NCBI RefSeq assembly: GCF_030123105.1 | Contig: NZ_CP126095.1 | Location: 1,364,001-1,428,000, forward strand | Length of the DNA stretch: 64,000 bases | DNA from: Paenibacillus sp. G2S3 | GTDB taxonomy: Bacteria; Bacillota; Bacilli; Paenibacillales; Paenibacillaceae | Reading direction: 5' to 3' | Shown: positions 51,153-60,493 of the stretch, in pieces | Layout: each line of letters opens with the position of its first letter | How positions within the stretch are numbered: the stretch's first letter is position 1 | Made by a program: the position numbers and the translations under genes | Notes under the pieces: generated by a model | What the model was told of the DNA's origin: nothing | Database searches by the model: none | The model's input: only the letters and a program-made list of their open reading frames with translations

Positions 51153-52247
51153 CTACAAATGAAGAATAGTCAGTTCCTTAGGGAAGCTTGTTAAGGTTTC
51201 TGCACCTTCAGCTGTAATAATTAGATCATCTTCGATACGCACACCCGCTAGTCCAGGCACATAAATCCCTGGCTCAACGGTGAATACATTGCCAATCTCG
51301 ATAATGTCATCGTTCTGACCATGAAGTGACGGATATTCATGAACATCCATACCCAGTCCATGTCCTACACGGTGCAAGAAATACTCCCCGAACCCGGCTT
51401 CCTCAATCACATCACGCGCAGCTTTGTCGACAGAACCGAAGGGAGCTCCAGGATTGGAAGCAGCGATCCCAGCTTCGTTGGCAGCCAGCACGGTGTTATA
51501 GATCGTGATTAGCTTGTCATCCACGGATTCAATAGCAAAGGTACGTGTAATATCAGAAGCATAACCATCAGCATACACCCCAATATCAAACATCAGGAAG
51601 TCACCTGGCTGAATGACCCGGTTGCCTGGAACACCGTGAGGCAGGGCAGTTTTCGGACCAGAAAGCACCATAGTGTCGAAGGAAGGGCCGGAAGCGCCAA
51701 CCTTTTTCATTAGATATTCCAGTTCCGCTACTAGATCGTTTTCTGTAACGCCTGTTTTTACATGGGTAAGAACGCGGCGCAGGGCTTCCTCAACTAGTTC
51801 AGCGGCATGTTTCATGCGCTTAACTTCATCTGGGGTCTTTTTGGAGCGCATGCTGCGCAGCAATGGACCAATATCACTAAATCGTTCTGCTGGAACGGCT
51901 GCGGTTAGATGCTCAAAACGTGCGACTGAGAAATGTTCCTTCTCTATACCAAGAGTACCTAGCTTACTGCTGCCGAAACAATCTTTAAGCAGGTTATAGG
52001 GATTATCAGTGTCACTATGGGTTATGATTTTGGTGACCGATGAAGCTGCTTGAGCCGCTTCTGCATCTAGTGCGGGTAGAATGAGCATTGGCTCTTCTCC
52101 ACGTATCAACAGCAAACCGAGAAAACGTTCATGCGGATCGCTGGCGAATCCGGTCAAGTAGTAGACATGTTTGGGATCTGTTACGAGCAGGGCATCAAGG
52201 CCTTCGCCCGCCATTTGCTGCTCTAGGCTTGTCAGAGCATTATTCAT
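51153..52247 (-). CDS. M24B-family aminopeptidase (Xaa-Pro dipeptidase-like)
   Basis: The 364-residue protein has a creatinase-type N-terminal domain (LLVTDPKHVYYLTGFASDPHERFLGLL) and a pita-bread catalytic domain from about 135. Metal ligands are all present: D in LMFDIGVY, D in ASDITRTF, H in HRVGHGLGMDVHEYP, E in FTVEPGIY and E in VRIEDDLII. It cleaves N-terminal residues before proline or Xaa-Pro dipeptides, probably in the cytosol as there is no signal peptide. Single gene, AAAGGGG upstream of the ATG. Confidence 0.92.
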   Translation of the reverse strand: MNNALTSLEQQMAGEGLDALLVTDPKHVYYLTGFASDPHERFLGLLLIRGEEPMLILPALDAEAAQAASSVTKIITHSDTDNPYNLLKDCFGSSKLGTLGIEKEHFSVARFEHLTAAVPAERFSDIGPLLRSMRSKKTPDEVKRMKHAAELVEEALRRVLTHVKTGVTENDLVAELEYLMKKVGASGPSFDTMVLSGPKTALPHGVPGNRVIQPGDFLMFDIGVYADGYASDITRTFAIESVDDKLITIYNTVLAANEAGIAASNPGAPFGSVDKAARDVIEEAGFGEYFLHRVGHGLGMDVHEYPSLHGQNDDIIEIGNVFTVEPGIYVPGLAGVRIEDDLIITAEGAETLTSFPKELTILHL

Positions 52248-52472
52248 AGTTGGTGTTCCCCTTTCAACATCACGATTAGAACTGCAATATTCCTATTATA
52301 GATCAAAAATAGACTAGACGCACGAGACGAACTACATCTATCGTTGGCTAATCATAAGAAGTAGCTTTTCTTGAGCCTACTAGTTGGTGTAACATAATCT
52401 TAAATATACTTCTCGTAAGGTTAGGCGGAAGCTTATTGGGGTACGGTTGTTGAGAGAGGAGTGATTCTTGGG

Positions 52473-53357
52473 ATGAGAGGTAAAATTGCACTTGTAACTG
52501 GAGCAAATTCCGGTATGGGGCTAGCGACGACAGTTGAACTGGCTCGCAAGGGAGCCAAAGTAATTATGGTATGCCGTAATCGCCAGCGTGGAGAGGAAGC
52601 ACTGGCTGCCGCCAAGCAAAAGAGCCACTCCGAGGATATCGAGCTGATGTTGTGTGATCTGGCCTCGCTGGAGAGCATTCGCAGTTTTGCGGAGGAATTC
52701 ACCCGGAAATATCCGATTCTAGATATACTCATCAATAACGCTGGGGTAGTCACGATTAAGCGTCAGCTTACGAAGGACGGCTTTGAGATGGATCTTGGCG
52801 TGAACCATTTGGGTCATTTTTTGCTAACAAATCTGTTACTGGAGCCTTTAAAAGCAGCAGAGCAAGGCCGTATCGTTGTGGTTGCTTCCGGTGCTTACAA
52901 AATAGGTGCACTTCACTATGAAGATCCAACCCTCGCACGCCGTTTCAATCCTGCAAAAGCCTATGCTCGATCCAAGTTAGCCAATATACTGTTCACGAAA
53001 GAGTTGGCAGCACGCCTGCAAGGGACAAGAGTTACGGTGAATTGCGTGCATCCAGGCGCAGTGGGCACAAATATAGGTGTTAACCGGGAGACAGGCTTTG
53101 GCAAGTCGATCCTTAAACTGCTGTCATACTTCTTTTTAACTCCTGAACAAGGAGCCGATACAGCGATCTATTTGGCTACAGAATCTGATTTGCAAGAGGT
53201 AACCGGTCAATATTATTATCGACGAAAGAATCAGGAGCTGACTCCCAGAGCACAGAATAAACAAGAGGCGCAGCGGCTGTGGCAATGGAGCCAGGAGCAG
53301 GTCGGCCTGAGTGAATTAACACATTTGGAGGAATCAAGGGATGAATTGGGAGAATAG
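52473..53357 (+). CDS. Short-chain dehydrogenase (retinol dehydrogenase-like)
   Basis: The 294-residue SDR has [20 protein letters not shown], the NADP-type [35 protein letters not shown] in place of the usual serine region, and [15 protein letters not shown] with catalytic Tyr and Lys. Overall it resembles the retinol dehydrogenase/WWOX-like branch that bacteria also carry. ATG 52473 is ten bases from GAGAGGAG. The stop overlaps the following acetyltransferase gene by 17 bases, so both are cotranslated. Confidence 0.88.
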   Translation: MRGKIALVTGANSGMGLATTVELARKGAKVIMVCRNRQRGEEALAAAKQKSHSEDIELMLCDLASLESIRSFAEEFTRKYPILDILINNAGVVTIKRQLTKDGFEMDLGVNHLGHFLLTNLLLEPLKAAEQGRIVVVASGAYKIGALHYEDPTLARRFNPAKAYARSKLANILFTKELAARLQGTRVTVNCVHPGAVGTNIGVNRETGFGKSILKLLSYFFLTPEQGADTAIYLATESDLQEVTGQYYYRRKNQELTPRAQNKQEAQRLWQWSQEQVGLSELTHLEESRDELGE

Positions 53358-53844
53358 CAGGATTGAAGATGCAAAACCTACAGACTTAACAGCTATTGTG
53401 GAGATTTATAACTCAACGATTGCTGGACGGATGGTAACTGCGGATCTGGAACCTATTACTGTTGCTGACAGAGAAAAATGGTTCAATGAGCATAACAGCC
53501 ACCATCGTCCTTTATGGGTACTTAGGCAGGGAGATGAGATTGCGGCATGGTTCAGCTTTCAATCCTTCTATGGTCGTCCAGCGTATAATGCAACAGCAGA
53601 AATTAGTGTATACGTGAGTGAAAAGTTCCGTGGTGGTGGAGCCGGTAGAATTCTTTTGAAAGAGGCCATTGAGAAAGCACCTAGTCTCGGCATTAAGAAT
53701 CTAGTTGGTTTTGTGTTCGGACATAATGATCCAAGCCTTGGTTTGCTAGAAAAATTCGGCTTTAAGCAGTGGGGATTACTACCCGGTGTAGCTGAATTGG
53801 ATGGTATAGAACGTGATTTAGTGATTGTTGGACTTAAAATCTAA
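53341..53844 (+). CDS. GNAT acetyltransferase, phosphinothricin acetyltransferase-like
   Basis: The 167-residue protein shows the PAT/YncA architecture: [69 protein letters not shown] with the acetyl-CoA loop, and [32 protein letters not shown]. Relatives acetylate phosphinothricin, methionine sulfoximine or similar amines. The start lies inside the SDR 3' end with GGAGG upstream. The true substrate is uncertain. Confidence 0.88.
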   Translation: MNWENSRIEDAKPTDLTAIVEIYNSTIAGRMVTADLEPITVADREKWFNEHNSHHRPLWVLRQGDEIAAWFSFQSFYGRPAYNATAEISVYVSEKFRGGGAGRILLKEAIEKAPSLGIKNLVGFVFGHNDPSLGLLEKFGFKQWGLLPGVAELDGIERDLVIVGLKI

Positions 53845-53862
53845 TTGCCACAATTGAAACGC

Positions 53863-54207
53863 TTACATTTTGAGTGTTGAGCTTACACTATTTGTGTCAC
53901 AATCAATCCATATTTTTGACCAACGCTGCAAATCCCGGATAACTGTCTCCAGGGCAAGTCCTTTATCCGTTAAGGAATATTGGATTCGCACAGGTGTCTC
54001 AGGGAAAACTTCTCGAAGGACAATCCCTTCCAGTTCCAGCTCTTTAAGTCGTTCGGAGAGCAATCTTCCGCTGATGGGCAAGGCTGCTTCAATCACATTG
54101 AAACGTTGCGGTCCTTGGAGGAGCTGGTAGATAATTAAACCTGTCCAACGCCTGCCGATAATATCCATACTTTTTTGTAGCTGGGGACATAAATCAGTGG
54201 ACTTCAT
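53863..54207 (-). CDS. HxlR-family transcriptional regulator
   Basis: The 114-residue winged-helix protein has the HxlR pattern CPQLQKSMDIIGRRWTGLIIYQLLQGPQRFNVIEAALPISGRLLSERLKELELEGIVLREVFPETPVRIQYSLTDKG. The conserved N-terminal cysteine, sometimes redox-sensing in this family, is present in TDLCPQL. AAGAGGTG lies seven bases before the ATG at 54207; a GTG nine bases upstream is less likely. It converges with the acetyltransferase gene; its target is unknown. Confidence 0.9.
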   Translation of the reverse strand: MKSTDLCPQLQKSMDIIGRRWTGLIIYQLLQGPQRFNVIEAALPISGRLLSERLKELELEGIVLREVFPETPVRIQYSLTDKGLALETVIRDLQRWSKIWIDCDTNSVSSTLKM

Positions 54208-54298
54208 ATGGCTCACCTCTTAGTGAACATTATAAACGAAAAGACCAATAATTTAAACAAATTCCAATTTAATTCATAACTAGAAGGGATGATTGACA

Positions 54299-54559
54299 GT
54301 GGCTAAAAAAAAGAAAATGCCTACCACTCCGCGTCCTGCTGCGACCGATGGACCAGCTACGCTAAAAGACCTGTTGAGCAGTGATGTTCTTGGAAAGCTG
54401 AAGGCGCAATCTGATGCGTTAAAAGCGGAAGAGAATGACCGCAAGGAAGCTGCCCGTAAGGCAGTAGAAGATCAGCGAAAAGCTGAGCAAAAGCGACTTG
54501 AGAATGATTTTGCACATCTGCTGGAGAACAGTAATCAGGATTGGCATAAATATAAATAA
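54299..54559 (+). CDS. yqkE: YqkE-like (DUF3886) small protein
   Basis: The 86-residue protein starts AKKKKMP and is almost wholly charged, with a predicted long helix and coiled coil from about residue 22 (TLKDLLSSDVLGKLKAQSDALKAEENDRKEAARKAVEDQRKAEQKR), ending SNQDWHKY. It resembles B. subtilis YqkE, of unknown function. The GTG start at 54299 follows AAGGG by 11 bases; a TTG two codons upstream is possible. Confidence 0.7.
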   Translation: MAKKKKMPTTPRPAATDGPATLKDLLSSDVLGKLKAQSDALKAEENDRKEAARKAVEDQRKAEQKRLENDFAHLLENSNQDWHKYK

Positions 54560-54592
54560 CTGATATAGCTAGCGGAAAAAAGATTATGAGAT

Positions 54593-54624
54593 AAAGAGAT
54601 ACCCACAAGGGTGTCTCTTTTTTT
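54593..54624 (+). terminator. Terminator of yqkE
   Basis: AAAGAGATACCC and GGGTGTCTCTTT pair with one mismatch, followed by TTTT. Confidence 0.88.
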
Positions 54625-54673
54625 AATGTTATTTATAAAATTCAATTGTTTTAAATTTTACTATACGAAAGGG

Positions 54674-54702
54674 TTGACCCTCAAAGTGGGCTTAGGTATA
54701 AT
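54674..54702 (+). promoter_or_regulatory. Sigma-A promoter of the siderophore transporter operon
   Basis: TTGACC and TATAAT are 17 bases apart, a near-consensus promoter, with a Fur box just downstream. Confidence 0.85.
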
Positions 54703-54717
54703 CGAACATAGTGCAAA

Positions 54718-54732
54718 TGAAAATCATTATCA
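54718..54732 (+). promoter_or_regulatory. Fur box
   Basis: TGAAAATCATTATCA matches the 7-1-7 Fur core at 13 of 14 defined positions. It lies about ten bases after the predicted transcription start, where Fur would block elongation or initiation under iron sufficiency. Confidence 0.85.
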
Positions 54733-54793
54733 ATACCGATGATGTCATCTATTTCCCAAACTATTTAACTATTAAACAGATAAGGAACAACTC

Positions 54794-55741
54794 ATGAAAC
54801 TAAAATATTTGTCCCTACTTCTAATAGTATTCTCATTTATATCTTTGTTTATAGGCGTAAAAGACATTTCACCTTTGGATCTTTTTTCGCTTACGGAATC
54901 TCAGATGCAGACCCTGCTAGTCAGCCGGATTCCACGCTTAGCTGCACTGATTATAGCTGGTGTAAGTATGAGTATTGCCGGATTAATCATGCAGCAGTTA
55001 TCGCGAAATAAATTCGTTTCTCCCACAACGGCGGGTACGATGGATTCCGCGAAATTCGGTATTCTCGTGTCCCTGATGCTGTTTACAGGGGCGACACCGA
55101 TGCAGAAGCTGCTCGTTGCTTTTGTTTTTGCCCTACTGGGAACATTTATATTTATGAGAATCTTAGATCGGATCAAGTTCAAGGATAGTATTTTTATCCC
55201 CCTGGTTGGACTCATGTTCGGGAACATTGTAGGCTCGATTACTACATTTTTTGCTTACAAAAATGATTTGGTTCAGAATATCTCGTCTTGGATGCTTGGC
55301 GATTTCTCAACGATTATTAAGGGTCAATATGAATTAATCTATATCAGTATTCCACTTGTCATTCTCGCGTATGTTTTCGCCAATAAGTTCACCGTTGCCG
55401 GTATGGGGGAGGATTTCTCCGTCAATCTCGGTATGAACTACAAGGCGGTTGTGAACGTAGGATTGGTGATTGTAGCGTTAATCTCTTCTGTTGTTATTTT
55501 AACCGTAGGTACGATTCCTTTCCTGGGTCTTGTTGTACCTAACATAGTAACGCTATACATAGGTGATAACTTGAAAAAAAATCTGGCGCATACTGCCATT
55601 CTCGGTGCGGTGTTCCTCCTGTTCTGTGATATTCTGGGCAGGCTCATTATATATCCATACGAAATATCCATCAGTCTCACGGTAGGCGTCATCGGAAGTG
55701 GTCTATTTATCTACTTGCTGATGAGAAGAAAGGCGAATTAG
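54794..55741 (+). CDS. yclN: Iron-siderophore ABC transporter permease (YclN-like)
   Basis: The 315-residue FecCD-type permease has about nine helices and the family blocks SRIPRLAALIIAGVSMSIAGLIMQQLSRNKFVSPTTAGTMDSAKFGILV, SWMLGDFSTI and GLVVPNIV. It most resembles B. subtilis YclN, half of the petrobactin channel. AAGGA lies seven bases before the ATG, and the Fur-controlled promoter is 90 bases upstream. The second permease gene follows after two bases. Confidence 0.9.
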   Translation: MKLKYLSLLLIVFSFISLFIGVKDISPLDLFSLTESQMQTLLVSRIPRLAALIIAGVSMSIAGLIMQQLSRNKFVSPTTAGTMDSAKFGILVSLMLFTGATPMQKLLVAFVFALLGTFIFMRILDRIKFKDSIFIPLVGLMFGNIVGSITTFFAYKNDLVQNISSWMLGDFSTIIKGQYELIYISIPLVILAYVFANKFTVAGMGEDFSVNLGMNYKAVVNVGLVIVALISSVVILTVGTIPFLGLVVPNIVTLYIGDNLKKNLAHTAILGAVFLLFCDILGRLIIYPYEISISLTVGVIGSGLFIYLLMRRKAN

Positions 55742-55743
55742 TG

Positions 55744-56688
55744 ATGAAGACGAAACTAACTATATTATCCTTAAGCGCTGTTGCTCTCATCGTCTTGTTT
55801 ATGACCTATCATGTTATGGGGAATTGGGATTATGTTTTACCCAGTCGGGGGAGAAAGCTGGCGGCCATTTTAATTACCGGAGCCGTGATAGCTGTCTCTA
55901 CCGTAGTTTTTCAGAGCATTACGAACAATCGTATTTTGACACCTAGTATTCTGGGACTAGACTCTTTGTACATGTTGATCCAGACGTTCGGTGTATACGC
56001 CCTAGGCTCATCCAATATGACGTTTATGAATAAAAATGTAAATTTCTTGTTCTCAGCCTGTATCATGGTTCTGTTCTCAGGTGTGCTGTATAAGCTAATG
56101 TTCCGCAGAGAGGGTCAAAACATTTACTTCCTGCTGCTCGTAGGACTTATTATGGGGACGATGTTCCAAAGTGCATCTTCTTTTATGGAAGTGCTCATTG
56201 ATCCGAATGAATTCCTGATTCTGCAAGGAAAAATGTTCGCCAGCTTCAACAACGTCAGCAGTGATCTACTGATATTGTCTACAGTTGTTCTAGCGCTAAC
56301 TACGCTGTATTTCATGCGATTTGTGAAGTATTTAGATGTTATTTCTTTAGGAAAAGATGAAGCCATTAACTTAGGGATCAATTATGACTATGTAGTCAAA
56401 AGGCTGCTAGTTATTGTATCTATCTACGTTTCGATATCAACGGCTTTAGTAGGGCCGATCACTTTCTTGGGTTTATTAGTAGCCAATGTGGGGCATCAGT
56501 TGTTCCGTACGTATAAGCATTCCTATCTGATTCCCGGCACGATTTTGCTAAGTATTATAGCGCTTGTCGGGGGACAGTTTCTAGTTGAACGTGTGTTTGG
56601 ATTCACTACTACGGTTAGTGTAATCATTAATTTTGCAGGTGGCGTCTACTTTGTCTATCTGCTGTTAAAGGAGAATAAGTCGTGGTAG
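55744..56688 (+). CDS. yclO: Iron-siderophore ABC transporter permease (YclO-like)
   Basis: The 314-residue FecCD-type permease is partner of the preceding one. It shows GRKLAAILITGAVIAVSTVVFQSITNNRILTPSILGLDSLYMLIQT, LGKDEAINLGINYDYVVKR, and ALVGPITFLGLLVANVGHQLF with the coupling glycine. ATG 55744 is used; a GTG one codon earlier overlaps the yclN stop. Its own stop overlaps the ATPase gene by seven bases. Confidence 0.9.
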   Translation: MKTKLTILSLSAVALIVLFMTYHVMGNWDYVLPSRGRKLAAILITGAVIAVSTVVFQSITNNRILTPSILGLDSLYMLIQTFGVYALGSSNMTFMNKNVNFLFSACIMVLFSGVLYKLMFRREGQNIYFLLLVGLIMGTMFQSASSFMEVLIDPNEFLILQGKMFASFNNVSSDLLILSTVVLALTTLYFMRFVKYLDVISLGKDEAINLGINYDYVVKRLLVIVSIYVSISTALVGPITFLGLLVANVGHQLFRTYKHSYLIPGTILLSIIALVGGQFLVERVFGFTTTVSVIINFAGGVYFVYLLLKENKSW

Positions 56689-57437
56689 AAGTTAAGCATG
56701 TAAGCAAGCGTTATGGCGGAGTAACCGTTGTTGATGATGTGTCTTTAACCATTAAAAAGGGTGCAATCACCTCGTTTATCGGCCCTAACGGAGCTGGTAA
56801 AAGCACGTTGCTCTCCATGATCAGTAGACTTATCTCTAAAGACGCAGGGGAAGTACTGATTGAAGGGAAGGAAATTGGCAGCTGTAAGAGTAATGAGCTT
56901 GCTCGTAAAATATCGGTACTAAAGCAGTCCAATCATATCAGCGTACGCCTTACCGTAAAGGAACTTGTTTCTTTCGGAAGATTCCCTTATTCACAGGGAA
57001 AGCTCACACCTGAGGATCGAGCGTTCGTTGACGAAGCGATTGCTTACATGGACCTTCAAGAGATGCAGGATAAATATATTGATCAGCTTAGCGGTGGACA
57101 ACGTCAGAGAGCATATATTGCGATGGTTATGGCTCAGGATACCGAGTATATTTTACTCGATGAACCACTCAACAACCTGGATATGAAGCATTCTGTACAA
57201 ATTATGAAGGTGTTACGCCGATTGGTAGAAGAGAAGGGCAAGACGATTGTGCTCGTCATTCATGATATTAATTTCGCTTCTTGTTACTCTGACTACATTG
57301 TAGCGCTCAAGAATGGGCGGGTAGCTTCATCGGGTACGGTGGATGAAATTATTGATACAGCAGTGCTTAGGGATGTATATGACATGGATATCCCTATAGA
57401 AACAATAGGTGGTCGTAAAATTGGTGTCTATTTTTAA
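56682..57437 (+). CDS. yclP: Iron-siderophore ABC transporter ATPase (YclP-like)
   Basis: The 251-residue ABC ATPase has Walker A GPNGAGKST, signature LSGGQRQRAYIAMV, Walker B YILLDEPLNNLD, and H-loop VIHDINFAS, as in FecE-type siderophore importers. It starts at GTG with AAAGGAG eight bases upstream. It powers the YclNO channel; the binding lipoprotein gene follows after about 120 bases without a terminator. Confidence 0.92.
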   Translation: MVEVKHVSKRYGGVTVVDDVSLTIKKGAITSFIGPNGAGKSTLLSMISRLISKDAGEVLIEGKEIGSCKSNELARKISVLKQSNHISVRLTVKELVSFGRFPYSQGKLTPEDRAFVDEAIAYMDLQEMQDKYIDQLSGGQRQRAYIAMVMAQDTEYILLDEPLNNLDMKHSVQIMKVLRRLVEEKGKTIVLVIHDINFASCYSDYIVALKNGRVASSGTVDEIIDTAVLRDVYDMDIPIETIGGRKIGVYF

Positions 57438-57560
57438 ACAAGACTCCGCTTATATTTCGGAAATTATTATGACGTAACGCTAGAAGTGATAGGCGCCAGC
57501 TTCTTGACGTATACGCGAATAATTCAAATAGCTTGACTATAAATTATAGGGGTGAATATT

Positions 57561-58553
57561 TTGAAGAAGAACGTATCTTTACTAATTATGACAGTGTTTC
57601 TTGCCGTAATCTTGGCGGCCTGTGGCTCCAATAATGCAGCAACTTCAGATAATAATACAGCAGCGGCAGGCAATACAGAGGCTACTACTGCACCGAATAC
57701 AGAATCCAAAGAGCTTACTATTAAGCATGAACTTGGAGAAATTACGATTAAGACTAACCCGCAGAAAGTCGTTGTATTTGACTTCGGTACACTCGATACT
57801 TTGGATAAACTGGGCGTAGAGGTGACTGGAGTGCCTCAAAGCAATGTACCCTCTTATCTCTCTAAATATAGCGATGCCAAATATGAGAATGTCGGTGGTT
57901 TGAAAGAGCCTGACTTCGAAAAAATAAATAGTCTTTCTCCTGATCTGATCATCATTTCCGGTAGACAGCAAGATTCTTATGATGAATTCAGCAAAATTGC
58001 ACCTACATTGTACGTTGCTGTAGATAATGCGAATTACATGGAATCCTTCACGAAGAATGTGAAGACGCTGGGCCAAATTTTTGGCAAGGAAGCTGAAGTA
58101 GAGACTGAACTTACTGCTATTAATGACTCCGTTAAAGCTCTGAATGAAAAAGCTAAAGCCGATGGTAAAAAATCTCTTATTATTCTTGCCAATGAAGGAA
58201 AAATCAGTGCTTATGGTTCAGGTTCACGTTTTGGTATTATCCATGATGTATTCGGATTTGCACAAGCGGATGATAAAATCGAAGTATCCACTCATGGTCA
58301 AAGCGTATCTTACGAATATGTAGCCGACAAGAATCCGGATTATCTGTTCGTAGTAGATAGAGATGCGGCTGTGAAGAGTGATGGCAGCAAATCTGGCTCA
58401 GCGAAGGATGCGGTTGAGAACGATCTCGTGAAGAACACGAATGCTTTTAAAAATGGTAAAATCATTTACCTAGATCCTAACTACTGGTACTTGTCCGGTG
58501 GCGGTTTAATCTCTGTTAGCGAAATGCTCAAGGAAGTTGAAGTTGTTCTGTAA
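57561..58553 (+). CDS. yclQ: Iron-siderophore-binding lipoprotein (YclQ-like)
   Basis: The 330-residue solute-binding lipoprotein has a signal peptide ending in lipobox LAAC, then a Thr/Asn/Ala-rich linker and a FeuA/YclQ-type binding fold (VVVFDFGTLDTLDKLGVEVTGVPQ; EPDFEKINSLSPDLIIISGRQ; YGSGSRFGIIHDVFGFAQAD; LDPNYWYLSGGG). YclQ binds petrobactin and precursors, so a catecholate siderophore is likely but unproven here. The TTG start six bases after AGGGGTG is preferred over an earlier GTG. It closes the operon at the terminator at 58607. Confidence 0.9.
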   Translation: MKKNVSLLIMTVFLAVILAACGSNNAATSDNNTAAAGNTEATTAPNTESKELTIKHELGEITIKTNPQKVVVFDFGTLDTLDKLGVEVTGVPQSNVPSYLSKYSDAKYENVGGLKEPDFEKINSLSPDLIIISGRQQDSYDEFSKIAPTLYVAVDNANYMESFTKNVKTLGQIFGKEAEVETELTAINDSVKALNEKAKADGKKSLIILANEGKISAYGSGSRFGIIHDVFGFAQADDKIEVSTHGQSVSYEYVADKNPDYLFVVDRDAAVKSDGSKSGSAKDAVENDLVKNTNAFKNGKIIYLDPNYWYLSGGGLISVSEMLKEVEVVL

Positions 58554-58606
58554 GCAGAGTAACCTGGGGAATTGAATGATGAATGAATATTCAGATAATT
58601 ATTAAC

Positions 58607-58659
58607 AAGCCTGTTGGCAGGAGTAAACCTCCTTGTCAGCAGGCTTTTTTGCTTTTTTT
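58607..58659 (+). terminator. Terminator of the yclNOPQ operon
   Basis: AAGCCTG and CAGGCTT close a longer imperfect stem with GGAG/CTCC inside, followed by T6 and a second T run. Confidence 0.85.
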
Positions 58660-58701
58660 CATAGAATTACTGGTATATTCATACTAGTTGCTAAATTTAG
58701 C

Positions 58702-58727
58702 TGTAACTTTTTATGCGAGTATACGTG
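58702..58727 (+). promoter_or_regulatory. ECF-sigma (SigM-type) autoregulatory promoter
   Basis: TGTAAC and CGTG are 16 bases apart. The SigM-class consensus is TGAAAC-N16-CGTC. It lies 22 bases upstream of the sigma factor gene, as expected for autoregulation. Confidence 0.65.
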
Positions 58728-58748
58728 GTTAGGTTAAGGGGGGAGTGC

Positions 58749-59252
58749 ATGAAGCGAAATTCACTGGATGAAATATATCAGATGTATGTGATGGATATTT
58801 ACCGCTATCTGCGCTCCCTTTGTGGTGATCATCACGCGGCCGAAGATTTAATGCAGGAGACCTTTTATCGTGCTTATTTATATTTGGAGGATTGTAAAGA
58901 CGAGAAGATTAAACCATGGTTGTTCCGTGTCGCGTATAACGCCTTTATAGATTACAAGCGGAAGGAAGGACGCAGTACTGTTCAGAGTGAGGAGTTTTTT
59001 AAACAGCTCGCCCATCCAGATACCACAGAAAGCACGCTGCTTCGGCAGGAACGTTGGGAAGAGATGAGGATTGCGATAGGTGAGCTACCGGACAATCAGA
59101 GGCATGCACTGCTGCTACATGATTTTCATGGTCTTAGTTATCTGGAAGCATCGGACATTATGAATGTGGGTCTGTCCCAATATAAGATCTTAATCTTTCG
59201 AGCTAGACAGAGGCTGCGTGAAGCAGAGCGGAGGAGGAATGAACATGAGTGA
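58749..59252 (+). CDS. sigM: ECF-family RNA polymerase sigma factor, SigM-like
   Basis: The 167-residue sigma factor has region 2 (LDEIYQMYVMDIYRYLRSLCGDHHAAEDLMQETFYRAYLYLE; KPWLFRVAYNAFIDYKRKE) and region 4 (IGELPDNQRHALLLHDFHGLSYLEASDIMNVGLSQYKILIFRARQRL). The N-terminal region closely follows B. subtilis SigM, which governs the cell-envelope stress regulon. AAGGGGGGAG precedes ATG 58749. The stop overlaps the anti-sigma gene by eight bases. Confidence 0.88.
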   Translation: MKRNSLDEIYQMYVMDIYRYLRSLCGDHHAAEDLMQETFYRAYLYLEDCKDEKIKPWLFRVAYNAFIDYKRKEGRSTVQSEEFFKQLAHPDTTESTLLRQERWEEMRIAIGELPDNQRHALLLHDFHGLSYLEASDIMNVGLSQYKILIFRARQRLREAERRRNEHE

Positions 59253-60441
59253 GGAGTTCAAGGAGAAGTTAAGAAGGTACGGCGAAGGTACCCTTGCTGA
59301 CGAGGATAGGGATGAAGTGGAGCGCGAGTTAGAGAAGATGGAAGCTTATCAGGCTTATCTGGATGAACTCATGGGGGAAGAAAAGCCGGCTTCAAGTGAG
59401 GATAAGAGCATAAAATTCGGAAAGGGTAAAAGTAAAAACAGATCTGGCAAGGAAAAAAAGATCATTCGCCGCGGTAAATGGAGAGCTCGGATATCGAATA
59501 CTTTTACGGTAATCTCTGCGTTCTTAATTTTCATGATTATTTGCAGTATTATCAGTGCGATATTTTATGGTACTGGGGAGAGAGTAGAGAAATACCGTGA
59601 TGTTGTTTCTTCCGCTATTGCTGTCTCACAGCCGAATACGATTGTACATTTGAGCAGTGGTACCGGTCCATTTTTTAGTATGAATCTGACAAGTAAGATA
59701 GAGAAACAAGTGGGAGATGAACAAATCACTGTCGGAGATTATTCAATGAAGCTTCTATTTGGCTGGGCTAGGCTCTACAACTATTCCTGGACAAATGAGA
59801 GTAGAGGTGTTGGTTATTACTTTGTATATCCACAGGAGAAGAATGATGCGGCTAATAGTATGGATGATAGCAGTGAGTGGGAGAGATTAGAGAAGCTCCC
59901 TGAGGGGACGGTAGCGGAAGCGTACTTGTCTTTTGACCAATTATTTACGACAGATGAGCTGTTGAAGAAGTTTGAGCCTAAGAATCTTCAGCCTTTGTGG
60001 TTTGCGGCAGATACAGGTCCACGGACACGACAGCCAGTAGTTAATGATCCGTTAGGTTTTCCATATATGCCAATTTGGCATGCAGATGATATGAAAGTGA
60101 CACAGGAATCGAGGGAGAAGCGAGGATGGTTTGGAGGGGTGACTAGCCGTTCGAGTAGTTCTCCATCTGTTAACTCATATGGTGATGGTGAACTGCGTAA
60201 TGCAAACTTCCTCAAGACGCTGCACTTGATGCAAGAGTATAAATCCATCTCCAAAAGGGTGATTCCATTCATTGATCTGGATGATTCCATTAGTTATATA
60301 GAGAAGAATGGAGTTAAGCTGTATGGAGCTGTTGTAACCGGTCCGGTTAAAGAACTGCTCAAGCTGAAGGAAGAAACATGGGTCAGCAGAATGCATGTTG
60401 GGGAAGTAAGGCTGTGGAATTGGCAGGATCGAGAGAACTAA
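59245..60441 (+). CDS. yhdL: Membrane anti-sigma factor with sigma-regulator N and C domains (YhdL-like)
   Basis: The 398-residue protein has a cytoplasmic, charged N-terminal domain of about 95 residues (EEFKEKLRRYGEGTLADEDRDEVERELEKM), one membrane helix near 95-120 (VISAFLIFMIICSIISAIFYG), and a large extracytoplasmic domain. This matches YhdL, which holds SigM at the membrane. B. subtilis has a third gene, yhdK; none follows here, only a terminator. The start has GGAGGAGG seven bases upstream, and translation is coupled to sigM. The signal sensed is unknown. Confidence 0.85.
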   Translation: MSEEFKEKLRRYGEGTLADEDRDEVERELEKMEAYQAYLDELMGEEKPASSEDKSIKFGKGKSKNRSGKEKKIIRRGKWRARISNTFTVISAFLIFMIICSIISAIFYGTGERVEKYRDVVSSAIAVSQPNTIVHLSSGTGPFFSMNLTSKIEKQVGDEQITVGDYSMKLLFGWARLYNYSWTNESRGVGYYFVYPQEKNDAANSMDDSSEWERLEKLPEGTVAEAYLSFDQLFTTDELLKKFEPKNLQPLWFAADTGPRTRQPVVNDPLGFPYMPIWHADDMKVTQESREKRGWFGGVTSRSSSSPSVNSYGDGELRNANFLKTLHLMQEYKSISKRVIPFIDLDDSISYIEKNGVKLYGAVVTGPVKELLKLKEETWVSRMHVGEVRLWNWQDREN

Positions 60442-60451
60442 GATTTAATAG

Positions 60452-60493
60452 AAGCCGGATATACCCTGTATGGTAGGGTGTACCCGGCTTTTG
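60452..60493 (+). terminator. Terminator of sigM-yhdL
   Basis: AAGCCGG and CCGGCTT with inner TACCCT/AGGGTGTA pairing, followed by TTTT. Confidence 0.8.
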
